In this document: positions 1 to 10,076 of the stretch, piece by piece
Layout: each line of letters starts with the position of its first letter
How positions within the stretch are numbered: position 1 is the first letter of the stretch
DNA from: UBA5972 sp964637875
Lineage (GTDB): Bacteria; Pseudomonadota; Alphaproteobacteria; Rhodobacterales; Rhodobacteraceae
Direction: 5' to 3'
Length of the DNA: 64,000 nt
Assembly: GCA_964637875.1 (NCBI GenBank)
Contig: CAZWXK010000003.1
Coordinates: 1-64,000 of the forward strand
Notes under the pieces: generated by a model
What the model was told of the DNA's origin: nothing
Seen by the model: the letters and a program-made list of their open reading frames with translations, nothing else
The model's database searches: none
Program-made: the position numbers and the translations under genes

Positions 1-25
1 GCCCTCTTGACCCGCCCTCTTGACC
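1..25. repeat. 13-bp direct repeat at window edge
   Basis: The 12-mer GCCCTCTTGACC occurs at 1-12 and again at 14-25, a near-tandem duplication just upstream of the argE-like gene. Similar short duplications flank some of the N gaps in this window, so this could be an assembly-joint trace; it could also be a genuine local duplication. Confidence 0.5.
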
Positions 26-72
26 TGGGGCGCGGGGACGACCACTCTGGCGGGCGCAGCAGGGGGGCAGGC

Positions 73-1245
73 ATGGGACATGATCCGAGCGCACGGGAAA
101 TACTGGAAAAACTGGTTTCCTTTCCAACGATTTCCAGCGAAAGCAACCTCGACCTGATTGAATATGTCAGGGGCTGTCTGCTGGGCTGGGGGATCGAATC
201 GCATCTGGTCCATGACGACAGCGGCACCAAGGCCAACCTCCACGCGCTGGTCGGCCCCAGGGTCGAGGGCGGCGTCATCCTGTCGGGCCATACCGATGTC
301 GTTCCGGTCGAGGGGCAGAGCTGGACAAGCGACCCTTTCCGTCTGGTCGCGCGCGACGGGCGCCTTTACGGGCGCGGCACATGCGACATGAAGGGGTTTG
401 ACGCGCTCGCGCTATGGGCGATGCAGCTGGCCGCCGCGCGCAAGCTGCGGCGCCCCCTGATTCTGGCGCTTTCCCATGACGAAGAGGTGGGCTGCCTCGG
501 CGCGCCGCGCATGATCGACCGGATCATTGCGACCCATCCGGCCGCCGCGGCCGTCATCGTGGGCGAGCCCTCGATGATGAAGGTCGTCACCGGCCACAAG
601 GGTGCGGTGGGGTTTTCGACCCATGTGCGGGGATACGAGGTCCATTCCAGCCTGGTCCATACGGGGGTTTCGGCGGTGATGACCGCCGCGCGCCTGGTGG
701 AATGGCTGCGCCAGCGCCTGGTCGAGAACATGAACGCCCCGGTCGCGCCTGCCGATGCCCCCTTCGACCCCCCCTTTACCACGCTCCATGTCGGCACGAT
801 TCATGGCGGCACCGCGGGCAACATCACTGCGCGCGATTGCGAATTCCTGACCGACATCCGCTGCCCGCCGGCGCAGGACCCGCAGGAGTGGCTGGCCCGC
901 TACATGGCCGAGGTCGCCCGCGTCGAGGCCGAAATCCGGGCCATCCATCCCGAGGCCCGCATCACCGTGACCCCCCGCATGGCCAACCCGCCCCTGCGCC
1001 CCGAAAGCAATGGCGCCGCCGAGCGCCTTGCCCGCCGGCTGACCGGCGACAACGGCGTTCACGTCGTCAGCTATGGCACCGAGGCGGGGCAGTTCCAGGA
1101 GCGCGGCCACTCGGTGGTGGTCTGCGGCCCCGGCGACATTGCCCAGGCCCATCAGCCGGACGAGTTCATCGCACTGCAACAGTTCGAGTCCGGCGCGGAA
1201 TTCATGAGAAGGCTGATCGATCATCTGGCTGGCGACGGGGGTTGA
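73..1245 (+). CDS. argE: M20-family deacetylase, acetylornithine deacetylase type
   Basis: A 390-residue metallopeptidase-fold amidohydrolase predicted to remove the acetyl group from N-acetyl-L-ornithine in arginine synthesis, in the cytoplasm. The M20 metal site is visible: the SGHTDVVP segment (His73, Asp75), Asp105 in GRGTCDMKG, Glu137/Glu138 in SHDEEVG, Glu165 in VGEPS and a C-terminal His in AQAHQPDEF. The chosen ATG at 73 follows a purine-rich AGGGGGGCAG; an upstream in-frame start at 7 would add 22 residues that do not look conserved. No other arg genes are nearby. A related role on another N-acyl amino acid cannot be excluded, because ArgE and DapE relatives are hard to separate by eye. 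Confidence 0.85.
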   Translation: MGHDPSAREILEKLVSFPTISSESNLDLIEYVRGCLLGWGIESHLVHDDSGTKANLHALVGPRVEGGVILSGHTDVVPVEGQSWTSDPFRLVARDGRLYGRGTCDMKGFDALALWAMQLAAARKLRRPLILALSHDEEVGCLGAPRMIDRIIATHPAAAAVIVGEPSMMKVVTGHKGAVGFSTHVRGYEVHSSLVHTGVSAVMTAARLVEWLRQRLVENMNAPVAPADAPFDPPFTTLHVGTIHGGTAGNITARDCEFLTDIRCPPAQDPQEWLARYMAEVARVEAEIRAIHPEARITVTPRMANPPLRPESNGAAERLARRLTGDNGVHVVSYGTEAGQFQERGHSVVVCGPGDIAQAHQPDEFIALQQFESGAEFMRRLIDHLAGDGG

Positions 1246-1258
1246 GGGCCGGGGTTGA

Positions 1259-1358
1259 NNNNNNNNNNNNNNNNNNNNNNNNNNNNNNNNNNNNNNNNNN
1301 NNNNNNNNNNNNNNNNNNNNNNNNNNNNNNNNNNNNNNNNNNNNNNNNNNNNNNNNNN
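1259..1358. other. scaffold gap of 100 N
   Basis: One hundred undetermined bases. The sequence before it ends with GGCCGGGGTTGA and the sequence after it begins with the same 12 bases, so the two contig ends probably overlap and little or nothing may be missing. It lies between two convergent genes, where a strong hairpin could have stopped assembly. Confidence 0.95.
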
Positions 1359-1398
1359 GGCCGGGGTTGACGGCCGTGGGCGGGCGCCACGCATCGGC

Positions 1399-2091
1399 TC
1401 ATGGCGCAGCACCCTGCCACAATTCCAGAACCCGCCGGCCGAACAGCATCACCGCGATCGGCACCGGCGACACCGCCAGCGCGAATGTCAGCAAGATGTG
1501 CGAGGTCCGAAACAACCCGCTGAGCCCGGCCGCCATGGCAATGCCGCCACCGCCACCCAGCACCGCATTGCCCGGAACGTTCAGCGCCAGCGCCACCGAA
1601 ACATAGCGCCAGCGCAACAGCGGCCCGCGCAGCCAGCGCGGCAGGGTCTCCTGCAACATGGCAAGGCGTTCCTCGCGGTCCAGCCCGTTGAAAAGCTCAA
1701 CCATTTCGGCGGCGCGCAGCAGCCCCAGATCGGCCAGCGCCGAGCGCAGCGCCACCAGCCGCACCCTCTTGCCCAGCAGAAAGGCAAGGGTCAGCCCGCT
1801 GAAGGTTGCCAGAAACACGAAAGGTGCGATGCGGGGGCCCTGCATCATCAGCAGTGACACGCCGATCTCGACCCCCGGCACAAAGGGGATGGCCATCAGC
1901 GCCGCATAGGCAAGCAGCCCCAGCAGCACGACCCCCCCCAGCATGACGCGACCGCCGGGGCCGGGCAGGGAACTCAGCCGCGCCTGCAACCAGTTGAGCG
2001 CAAGCGACACGATCACAACCACCGCCAGGATGAGGGCCAGGCGCAGGAGGATTCGCAAAAATCGCAACGCAAGAGGGGCGATGTCTTTCAT
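1399..2091 (-). CDS. polytopic membrane protein, possibly DedA/TVP38 (VTT) related
   Basis: A 230-residue integral membrane protein. Hydrophobic segments run at roughly residues 12-35, 50-72, 80-100 and near the C-terminus. A VPGVEIG segment and a glycine-rich NVPGNAVLGGGGG loop flank a charged cytoplasmic stretch, which is reminiscent of the VTT/SNARE-associated membrane domain, but I cannot assign the family firmly. The ATG at 2091 is preceded by AGGATC; a GTG start at 2118 would add nine residues. It is convergent with argE and downstream of the methyltransferase operon on the same strand, separated by 191 bp of GC-rich, hairpin-prone sequence. Role unknown. Confidence 0.7.
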   Translation of the reverse strand: MKDIAPLALRFLRILLRLALILAVVVIVSLALNWLQARLSSLPGPGGRVMLGGVVLLGLLAYAALMAIPFVPGVEIGVSLLMMQGPRIAPFVFLATFSGLTLAFLLGKRVRLVALRSALADLGLLRAAEMVELFNGLDREERLAMLQETLPRWLRGPLLRWRYVSVALALNVPGNAVLGGGGGIAMAAGLSGLFRTSHILLTFALAVSPVPIAVMLFGRRVLELWQGAAP

Positions 2092-2282
2092 GCCGCCGAT
2101 CCTAGCCTGCCCGGACACGCGATGCCCGCGGATTCATCGCCCCTGACGCATCCGTGAATGGGGCGCGAGCCCAATGCCCCCCCTGCACGGGCGGGGCACC
2201 ACCCCCGATGATGCCCTTTCGGGGGGGAAAGGCGCCACCCGCCCCTTTCGACGGGGCTGTCATTGGGGCGCCTTCACCCCTG

Positions 2283-3215
2283 TCAGCCGCGCCTGCGCCG
2301 ACGGCCCGCGCGCCGGCCGCGGGCGCCGGCCTCGACCTCGCCCTCGGCCAGTGCCGGCTTGTTGGCCTGGATCCAGGCGGCGCCATGCGGGTCGTTGTCG
2401 GTCAGCAGGTTGGCGGCGCGCACGGCCATCATCTCGGCCTCGCGGGTGGGGTTCATGATGGCGCTGGTCATGCCGCTGGCAATGGCCATGGGCAGGAAAG
2501 CGGCGTTGATCGCGTGCCGGTTGGGCAGGCCGAAGCTGATATTCGAGGCCCCGCAGGTGGTGTTCACGCCCAGCTCGTTGCGCAGTCGCCGGACCAGTTC
2601 GAATACCTGAAGGCCGGCGGTTGCCATGGCGCCGATGGGCATGACCAGCGGATCGACCACGATGTCATGGGCGGGAATGCCGTAATCGGCCGCGCGCTCG
2701 ACGATCTTTTTGGCCACCTGAAAACGCACCTCGGGATCTTCGGAAATGCCGCTGTCGTCATTGCTGATCGCCACCACGGGCACGTTGTATTTCCTGACCA
2801 GCGGCAGGATGGCCTCGAGGCGTTCTTCCTCGCCGGTGACCGAGTTCAGCAGCGGCCGCCCTTCGCAGACCTCGAGCCCGGCCTCGAGGGCCGCGGGAAC
2901 CGAGCTGTCGATGCATAGCGGCACATCCACCAGCGACTGCACCAGCTTGATGACCTCGCGCATGAGGGGCGGTTCGGTTTCATTCGGGTTGGGGTTGGAA
3001 TTGTAGACCACCCCCGCATTGATATCGAGCATCGTCGCCCCGGCCGCGACCTGCGCCAGCGCGTCGGCCTGAACGGTGCTGAAATCGCCTGCCTCCAGTT
3101 CGGCCGCCAGTTTTTTTCGCCCCGTGGGGTTGATGCGCTCGCCGATCACGCAAAAGGGCTGATCAAAGCCGATGATCGCGGTTTTCGATTTCGATTCGAC
3201 AATGGTTCGTGTCAT
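2283..3215 (-). CDS. pterin-binding methyltetrahydrofolate:corrinoid methyltransferase
   Basis: A 310-residue TIM-barrel protein of the DHPS/pterin-binding family that moves a methyl group between a corrinoid protein and tetrahydrofolate in the cytoplasm. Diagnostic segments are IGERINPTGRKK near residue 24, the LDINAGV strand near 63, CIDSS near 99 and VDPLVMPIG near 190. The last 20 residues are very arginine/glycine rich, an odd basic tail. It starts 12 bp after the MTHFR-like gene with GAGGA upstream, so the two are co-transcribed. In alphaproteobacteria such enzymes serve demethylation of methylated amines such as glycine betaine (family knowledge). The partner corrinoid protein and substrate methyltransferase are not in this window, so the methyl donor is unknown. 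Confidence 0.85.
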   Translation of the reverse strand: MTRTIVESKSKTAIIGFDQPFCVIGERINPTGRKKLAAELEAGDFSTVQADALAQVAAGATMLDINAGVVYNSNPNPNETEPPLMREVIKLVQSLVDVPLCIDSSVPAALEAGLEVCEGRPLLNSVTGEEERLEAILPLVRKYNVPVVAISNDDSGISEDPEVRFQVAKKIVERAADYGIPAHDIVVDPLVMPIGAMATAGLQVFELVRRLRNELGVNTTCGASNISFGLPNRHAINAAFLPMAIASGMTSAIMNPTREAEMMAVRAANLLTDNDPHGAAWIQANKPALAEGEVEAGARGRRAGRRRRRG

Positions 3216-3227
3216 CTGGCGTGGTCC

Positions 3228-4139
3228 TCAGTTCTGTTCCGGCCGGGTGGCGGTGTCGCCACTGTGGTCCCGGGCCCATTGGGTGGCGGCCTTGATACCC
3301 CCAAGCGGAAAGAAATGCACCCGTGAAATATTGAATTCGGGATGCGTCGCCTTGTGTGCGGCGATGTCGTTCAGAAAGTCGTCGGGCGCAAAGGGCAGAA
3401 GCAGCTTGCGCACGTCACGGGCGCGTTTCTGCAACACCCGCAGGCTGGGCCCCACGCCACAGGCGATGGCAAAGCGGATCAATGTTTGCAGTTTCGCAGG
3501 CCCCGCCACGCCGATATGGACGGGCAGGGCGATGCCCGCCGCCCTCAGCCCGTCGGCCCAGTCGATGACGGGGCGGGATTCGAAACAGAACTGGGTGACG
3601 ATGGCCATTTCCAGCCCCTTGCGGCGGGCGAAATCCTGTTTCCAGCGCAGCGCATCCAGCAACACGCCCGGAGCGCCATCGGGGGCGACATCGCGGTTGC
3701 CCTCGGGGTGGCCGGCGACATGGATGCGGGCGAAATCGTCGAAAAGGCCGGACTCCAGCAGCTCCATCGAGTTGTCGAAGGCCCCCTGTGGCCGGCTGAT
3801 GCCGCCCGCCAGCACCAGCGCCTGATCGACGCCGGCCTCGTGCCGATAACGGTCGATCCATTCGGCCAGCATGGCGCGGTCGCGGATCAGGCGGGCAGGA
3901 AAATGCGGCATGACGGCAAAGCCCTGTTGCGACAGGCGCCGCGCGGTGGCCAGCATGTCATCAAACGGTGTGCCGTCGATATGGGCCAGATAGATGCGGG
4001 TGCCCCCGGGCAGCAGCGCCCGGAAATCGGCAACCTTTGCCGCCGTGCGGGGCATGACCTCGATCGAAAAGCCCCGCAACAGGTTTTCGAGCGCGCCATT
4101 GCGCGGGTTCTGCCGTCTTTTCATTGCCACGACTGCCAT
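3228..4139 (-). CDS. methylenetetrahydrofolate reductase family protein
   Basis: A 303-residue flavoprotein of the MTHFR family, interconverting 5-methyl- and 5,10-methylene-tetrahydrofolate. Family features seen are a Glu in the N-terminal SIEVMP strand, the GHPEGN segment and a TQFCFES strand in the flavin barrel. The ATG at 4139 has GGGAGGG seven bases upstream. Neighbours are a virulence-factor-family protein before it and the methyltetrahydrofolate methyltransferase after it, which suggests the oxidative direction: methyl groups enter as methyl-THF and are passed to methylene-THF. The sequence looks divergent from biosynthetic MetF, so I give no metF symbol. Confidence 0.85.
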   Translation of the reverse strand: MAVVAMKRRQNPRNGALENLLRGFSIEVMPRTAAKVADFRALLPGGTRIYLAHIDGTPFDDMLATARRLSQQGFAVMPHFPARLIRDRAMLAEWIDRYRHEAGVDQALVLAGGISRPQGAFDNSMELLESGLFDDFARIHVAGHPEGNRDVAPDGAPGVLLDALRWKQDFARRKGLEMAIVTQFCFESRPVIDWADGLRAAGIALPVHIGVAGPAKLQTLIRFAIACGVGPSLRVLQKRARDVRKLLLPFAPDDFLNDIAAHKATHPEFNISRVHFFPLGGIKAATQWARDHSGDTATRPEQN

Positions 4140-4221
4140 TTCCGGCCCTCCCTTGTGTCACATCTTGCCGCGAGCGGTCTTGCAGATCGGTGTTTTCCGA
4201 AAATCGGTATCCCGGACCGCC

Positions 4222-4321
4222 NNNNNNNNNNNNNNNNNNNNNNNNNNNNNNNNNNNNNNNNNNNNNNNNNNNNNNNNNNNNNNNNNNNNNNNNNNNNNNN
4301 NNNNNNNNNNNNNNNNNNNNN
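4222..4321. other. scaffold gap of 100 N
   Basis: One hundred undetermined bases between the virulence-factor-family gene and the MTHFR-like gene of the same operon. Flanks share only GCC, so unlike other gaps there is no convincing overlap and real sequence may be missing here. Confidence 0.95.
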
Positions 4322-4332
4322 GCCTGCCTTCA

Positions 4333-4638
4333 TCATCCCCCGGACTCGCGCCCCTCATTGTCGATCAGCGCCTTCAGGCGTGCGTCGTCATATTCTGCCT
4401 CGATGCGCGCGGCCTGGGCGGTGGCGATGTCATGCGCGTCGCCCTTGACCGCAAAGGGCGCGGCGCGGCGCCACTCGGCAAGGTATGAATCGGTGTCGCG
4501 CGCGCCCGCCTTCATGGCCGCGCGGTCGATGGCCTTTTCGAAACGCTCATCCAGCTGCACCTTGGCGGCGCGCCGCCCGCGGCCCACGATGACCTGGGCC
4601 GGGATGTCGCGCCAATATACGATCGTCACTTCCGCCAT
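4333..4638 (-). CDS. virulence-factor family protein (C1 operon member)
   Basis: A 101-residue soluble protein starting MAEVTIVYWRDIPAQV, matching the small family named 'virulence factor' that is commonly found beside MTHFR and corrinoid methyltransferase genes in Rhodobacterales. It has no signal peptide or membrane segment. The start at 4638 follows AGGAAAGGA; a longer frame to 4752 exists but lacks a site. It is the first gene of the minus-strand operon leading into MTHFR and methyltransferase, and is divergent from ppx/gppA. Its biochemical role is not known; the neighbourhood suggests a part in corrinoid-dependent methyl transfer. Confidence 0.75.
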   Translation of the reverse strand: MAEVTIVYWRDIPAQVIVGRGRRAAKVQLDERFEKAIDRAAMKAGARDTDSYLAEWRRAAPFAVKGDAHDIATAQAARIEAEYDDARLKALIDNEGRESGG

Positions 4639-4865
4639 CTGGCGATTCCTTTCCTGTTCATGCGCCTTTCTATGGCGCGCCGGGGTCATCACATGGGTGA
4701 TTTTCGACATGGCGGCAAGAGGATGCGACCTTTGGCCCAAAGCCTTTGTCATGCGATGGCCGCTTGCGCGCCCCGGGCCACCACGCTAGGCTGGGCTCAG
4801 GCCGAAATCCGGTTCCCGCAAGCGGGCAGACAACCCGCAGGCAGGCAGACAAAGAGTGAGGCGCG

Positions 4866-5984
4866 ATGTTTCCCAGACCCGTCAGATCCGCATCCGAGGC
4901 CCCGGCTGATCCGGCCGACCTCTATGCGGCACTGGATCTGGGCACCAATTCCTGCCGGATGCTGATCGCCCAGCCCCAGGGCAGCCAGTTTCATGTGATC
5001 GATTCCTTTTCCAGGTCGGTGCAGCTGGGCCGCGGGCTGGAAAAGCATCGCAGCCTGTCGCGCGCCAGCATCGACCGCACCATCGCCGCGCTCAGGCTGT
5101 GTCGGCGCAAGCTGGAGCTGCACAATGTGCGCCACATGCGCCTTGTTGCGACCGAGGCCTGCCGACGTGCATCAAATGGCGCGGCCTTCATGCGGCGGAT
5201 CACCCGGGAAACCGGGCTTGAGCTGGAAATCATCCGCCCCGAGGAAGAGGCCCGTCTTGCGGTGATATCCTGTGCGCCGCTGGTTTCGCGCCATACCGAA
5301 CAGTTGCTGGTTGTCGATATCGGCGGCGGCTCGACCGAGCTGGTCTGGATCGACCTGTCCCGGGTCGCGCCGCGCGAACGGGCACGCGCCATCATGCGCA
5401 TGCGTGGCCGCCTGTCCGACAGCATCGGCAACAGCCCCTTTCCCGGTGCCAGGGTGGTTGACTGGATCTCGATTCCGCTGGGGGTGGCCACCCTCAAGGA
5501 CCAGTTCGACGATGTCGCCGACGAGGGCGCGCGTTTTGCCCTGATGTCCTGCCATTTCGAAGAGCTGATGTGCGATTTCCTGCCCTATCAGCTGGCCTGC
5601 GGGGGGGGCTGCGGCAACACCGACACGCCCCCGCGGCGCGATTTCCAGATCATCGGCACCTCGGGCACGGTGACGACCGTCGCCGCCACCCATCTGGGGC
5701 TGCGCCGCTATGACCGCAACAAGGTGGACGGTCTGCGCATGACCTCGGAACAGATCGACGCCGTGATCCGGCAATATCTGGCGCTGGGCCCCGAGGGGCG
5801 CCGGCGCGACCCGCGCATCGGGCGCGACCGGCAGGCCCTGATCCTGTCGGGGGTGGCGATATTGCAGACATTGATGCGCATCTGGCCGACCGACCGCCTG
5901 TCGGTTGCCGACCGCGGCCTGCGCGAGGGGCTGCTTTACGCCATGATGAGCGCTGACGGCGTTCTGGAAGACGGACCGATCTGA
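4866..5984 (+). CDS. Ppx/GppA family phosphatase
   Basis: A 372-residue ASKHA-fold enzyme hydrolysing polyphosphate or pppGpp. Both phosphate loops are present: ALDLGTNSCRMLIA near residue 21 and VVDIGGGSTELVW near 150, with GTSGTVTTVAA near 265. It is shorter than E. coli Ppx (513), consistent with the compact alphaproteobacterial form lacking the C-terminal HD-like domain. It is followed two bases later by rlmE, an arrangement that implies co-transcription. Which substrate dominates cannot be told from sequence. Confidence 0.93.
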   Translation: MFPRPVRSASEAPADPADLYAALDLGTNSCRMLIAQPQGSQFHVIDSFSRSVQLGRGLEKHRSLSRASIDRTIAALRLCRRKLELHNVRHMRLVATEACRRASNGAAFMRRITRETGLELEIIRPEEEARLAVISCAPLVSRHTEQLLVVDIGGGSTELVWIDLSRVAPRERARAIMRMRGRLSDSIGNSPFPGARVVDWISIPLGVATLKDQFDDVADEGARFALMSCHFEELMCDFLPYQLACGGGCGNTDTPPRRDFQIIGTSGTVTTVAATHLGLRRYDRNKVDGLRMTSEQIDAVIRQYLALGPEGRRRDPRIGRDRQALILSGVAILQTLMRIWPTDRLSVADRGLREGLLYAMMSADGVLEDGPI

Positions 5985-5986
5985 TC

Positions 5987-6721
5987 ATGACCCGCGAACG
6001 GAAAAGCTCGGGCCGCGGCCAGCGTGCATTGCGTGTCCGCGTCAAGAGCGCCAAGGGGCGTCGGCTGTCCTCGACCCTGTGGCTGGAGCGCCAGTTGAAC
6101 GACCCTTACGTGCAGCGCGCCCGCAAGGAGGGGTACCGGGGGCGCGCCGCCTACAAGATCATGGAGCTTGACGACAGGTACCGCTTTCTGGTGCCGGGCG
6201 CGCGGGTTGTCGATCTGGGCTGTGCGCCGGGCGGATGGCTGCAGGTGGCGGTCCCGCGCATCAACGCGCTGGGCACGCGCAAGGGCAGGCGCCAGGGGCG
6301 GATCATCGGCATCGACCTGCAAGAGGTCGAACCCGTACCCGGCGCCGAAATCCACCTGCTGGATTTCATGGAGGACGGCGCCGACGACAAGGTCAAGGCG
6401 TGGCTTGGCGGCAAGGCCGATGTGGTGATGTCCGACATGGCGGCCGCCTCGAGCGGGCACAAGCAGACCGACCATCTGCGCATCATCGCCCTGTGCGAGG
6501 CCGCCGCCGAGCTGGCCTTTGACGTGCTGGACGAGGGGGGGACCTTTGTCGCCAAAGTGCTGGCAGGTGGCGCCGAGGGCGAATTGCAGAAAACCCTGAA
6601 ACGGCATTTCCGCAAGGTGGCAAATGTCAAGCCCGAGGCCAGCCGCGCCGACAGTTCCGAGAAATTCGTGGTCGCAACCGGGTTCCGCGGTGCGGGCGAT
6701 ACCGAAGAAGGCCGGGCCTGA
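5987..6721 (+). CDS. rlmE: 23S rRNA 2'-O-methyltransferase RlmE (FtsJ/RrmJ)
   Basis: A 244-residue SAM-dependent enzyme methylating the 2'-OH of the A-loop uridine (U2552 in E. coli) on the large ribosomal subunit. The K-D-K-E catalytic set is visible: Lys in AAYKIMELDD, Asp in VVMSDMAA, Lys in FVAKVLAGG and Glu in SSEKFVV, together with the SAM loop VVDLGCAPGGW. A basic N-terminal tail of about 40 residues is typical. It begins two bases after the ppx/gppA stop. Confidence 0.95.
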   Translation: MTRERKSSGRGQRALRVRVKSAKGRRLSSTLWLERQLNDPYVQRARKEGYRGRAAYKIMELDDRYRFLVPGARVVDLGCAPGGWLQVAVPRINALGTRKGRRQGRIIGIDLQEVEPVPGAEIHLLDFMEDGADDKVKAWLGGKADVVMSDMAAASSGHKQTDHLRIIALCEAAAELAFDVLDEGGTFVAKVLAGGAEGELQKTLKRHFRKVANVKPEASRADSSEKFVVATGFRGAGDTEEGRA

Positions 6722-6754
6722 CGCCCCGTGGCGGGCCCCGTCACCAACCCCGTC

Positions 6755-6854
6755 NNNNNNNNNNNNNNNNNNNNNNNNNNNNNNNNNNNNNNNNNNNNNN
6801 NNNNNNNNNNNNNNNNNNNNNNNNNNNNNNNNNNNNNNNNNNNNNNNNNNNNNN
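6755..6854. other. scaffold gap of 100 N
   Basis: One hundred undetermined bases between rlmE and the TehA-like gene. The flanks show no shared end sequence. Just after it, at about 6885-6905, GGCCG and CGGCC arms surround an A/T-rich centre, a possible hairpin. Confidence 0.95.
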
Positions 6855-6941
6855 CCCCTACTGCGGCAGATTGGCCGGGCCTCTTGTGGCCGGAAACATT
6901 TCGGCCGATATGTTTGCGACACTTCCCGCAGGAGAGCCCGC

Positions 6942-7907
6942 ATGCGCAGCAGACCCCCCCTCTGGCGACAGACGCCACCCGCGATCTTTCCGGTTGCCCT
7001 GGGTTTCACCGGGCTTGGCATTGCCTGGCGCGGCGCGGCGGGTATCCTGCCGCTTTCCAGCGCCATCGGCGATTTCCTGATGGGGCTGGCCGGGGCCTTC
7101 TATCTGTATTTCCTGATATCCTATCTGGCCAAGCTGATCGCGCGGCCCGCGGTTTTGCGCGACGACCTCAGGACTCCGGCGGGACGCGCGGGCATCGCCG
7201 CCCTGGCGATGGTGTTGATGCTGCTCGGGCTGGTGCTGGATCTTGCCGGTGGCAATGGCGGGCCGATCTGGCTGGCGGGTGTCGGGCTGCATGTCGTGGC
7301 CTCGGCGCTGGCGCTGGTCAGCCTGTTTTCGATGGCGCCCGAGGCAAGGCTTGTTTCGCCATTTCAGTTGTTGACCTTTGTCGGGCTGATCGTTGCGCCG
7401 GTTGCCGGTATCCGCCTTGGCTTTCGTGATCTCAGCCTGTGGTTGACGCTCTATTCGCTGCTGCCCTTTGTCATCATCTCGGTTCTCTATGCGCGCAGGC
7501 TGATGCAGGCACCGCCGGCGCCGCCGCTCAGGCCGCCGCTGGTGATCTTTCTGTCGCCCACGGGGCTGTTTGCGATCGCCTTTGCCCAGCTGGGGATGCG
7601 TCTGGAATTCGATCTGTTCTATGTCGTGTCGCTTGCGCTGGCGGTTGTCTTTGCGATGCGCGCGCGCTGGCTGACCCAAGGGGGTTTCACCCCGACATGG
7701 GGTTCCTTCACATTCCCGATCGCGGTATTTGCAAACATGAACGTGACCGCCGCTGTCACCGGCATGGTCCCGCTGCCTTGGGCGCAGGCGGGTGCGATAG
7801 TCGGGCTTGCCATCGGCACGCCCTTCATCCTGTATATCGTGTTCAAGGCCGGGCAGGCCTTCATCCGCGGCGAACTGGCAAAAAAGAGCGCGGCCGGCAT
7901 CGCCTGA
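6942..7907 (+). CDS. TehA/SLAC1 (TDT) family membrane carrier
   Basis: A 321-residue protein with about ten hydrophobic helices, of the tellurite-resistance/dicarboxylate (TDT) family that includes TehA, Mae1 and SLAC1. The first helix region reads IFPVALGFTGLGIAW, and the late FANMNVTAAVTG helix matches the family's conserved pore helices. The ATG at 6942 is preceded by GGAG. Substrate cannot be inferred; family members move tellurite-related anions, malate or chloride. It ends 80 bp before guaB on the same strand. Confidence 0.82.
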   Translation: MRSRPPLWRQTPPAIFPVALGFTGLGIAWRGAAGILPLSSAIGDFLMGLAGAFYLYFLISYLAKLIARPAVLRDDLRTPAGRAGIAALAMVLMLLGLVLDLAGGNGGPIWLAGVGLHVVASALALVSLFSMAPEARLVSPFQLLTFVGLIVAPVAGIRLGFRDLSLWLTLYSLLPFVIISVLYARRLMQAPPAPPLRPPLVIFLSPTGLFAIAFAQLGMRLEFDLFYVVSLALAVVFAMRARWLTQGGFTPTWGSFTFPIAVFANMNVTAAVTGMVPLPWAQAGAIVGLAIGTPFILYIVFKAGQAFIRGELAKKSAAGIA

Positions 7908-7988
7908 TATCGCCTTTGCCCTTTTCTTTCTGCTTGGTCCGTGAGATAGGGACGTGCCAACAGCGATCCCCATTTCCCGGAGTGCATG

Positions 7989-9443
<1,455 letters not shown>

Positions 9444-9461
9444 GTTGGACCGGCCCCGCAC

Positions 9462-10076
9462 TCAGTCCGGCGGTAGCACGCCCAGGCCGCGCAGATAGAT
9501 TCCGATCCCGCTTTCCAGCAGGTCCTCGGGCGAATAGGGGGCGTTTGCGCCCGGCTCGCCCCGGGCGAACAGCTCGACCACACCGTGGCTCAGCGCCCAG
9601 ACATGTTGCGTCACCATCGAGGCGGGCGGGCGTCTGTCGCGCGGGAGCTGTTCCAGCAGACGCGCAGCGGCGCGTTCCATCACCTCATGGGCCCGCTTTG
9701 CGGCGCGCGCCAGATCGGGGTCGCGATTCAGGTGCAGGCCGCTTTCGAACATGGCAATGTAATGGCCGGGATGCTTGCGCGCGAATGCCAGATAGGCGCG
9801 TCCCGTGGCCTCGAACGCCGCCAGGGCCGAGGGCTGGCCACCGCGCCAGGCGAATTCCAGCAGATCGGCGAATATCTCGAATCCCTCGCGCGCCGCCACC
9901 GCGATCATCTGTTCCTTGCCCGAAAAATGCCGGTATGGCGCCGCCGGAGACACCCCTGCCGCCTTGGCCGCCTCGGCCATGGTGAACCCGTGGGGTCCCT
10001 TTTCCTCGATCAGCCGCAGCGTGGTATCGATCAGGGCCCGTCTGAGATTGCCGTGGTGGTAGCCCCGCTTAGCCAT
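9462..10076 (-). CDS. TetR/AcrR family transcriptional regulator
   Basis: A 204-residue repressor-type protein. The N-terminal helix-turn-helix covers about residues 5-55 (GYHHGNLRRALI, then GVSPAAPYRHFSGKEQM), and the C-terminal ligand domain resembles the WHG subgroup of TetR proteins. The ATG at 10076 overlaps the end of the upstream alpha/beta-hydrolase gene by 8 bp, so it is the last gene of the ATPase-metA-hydrolase-tetR operon and may autoregulate it. The effector is unknown. Confidence 0.88.
   Translation of the reverse strand: MAKRGYHHGNLRRALIDTTLRLIEEKGPHGFTMAEAAKAAGVSPAAPYRHFSGKEQMIAVAAREGFEIFADLLEFAWRGGQPSALAAFEATGRAYLAFARKHPGHYIAMFESGLHLNRDPDLARAAKRAHEVMERAAARLLEQLPRDRRPPASMVTQHVWALSHGVVELFARGEPGANAPYSPEDLLESGIGIYLRGLGVLPPD

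Noticed and set aside
2215..2260. Rho-independent terminator after the methyltransferase gene
   Set aside because: The CCTTTC/GAAAGG stem there is short and has no T-run after it on the minus strand.
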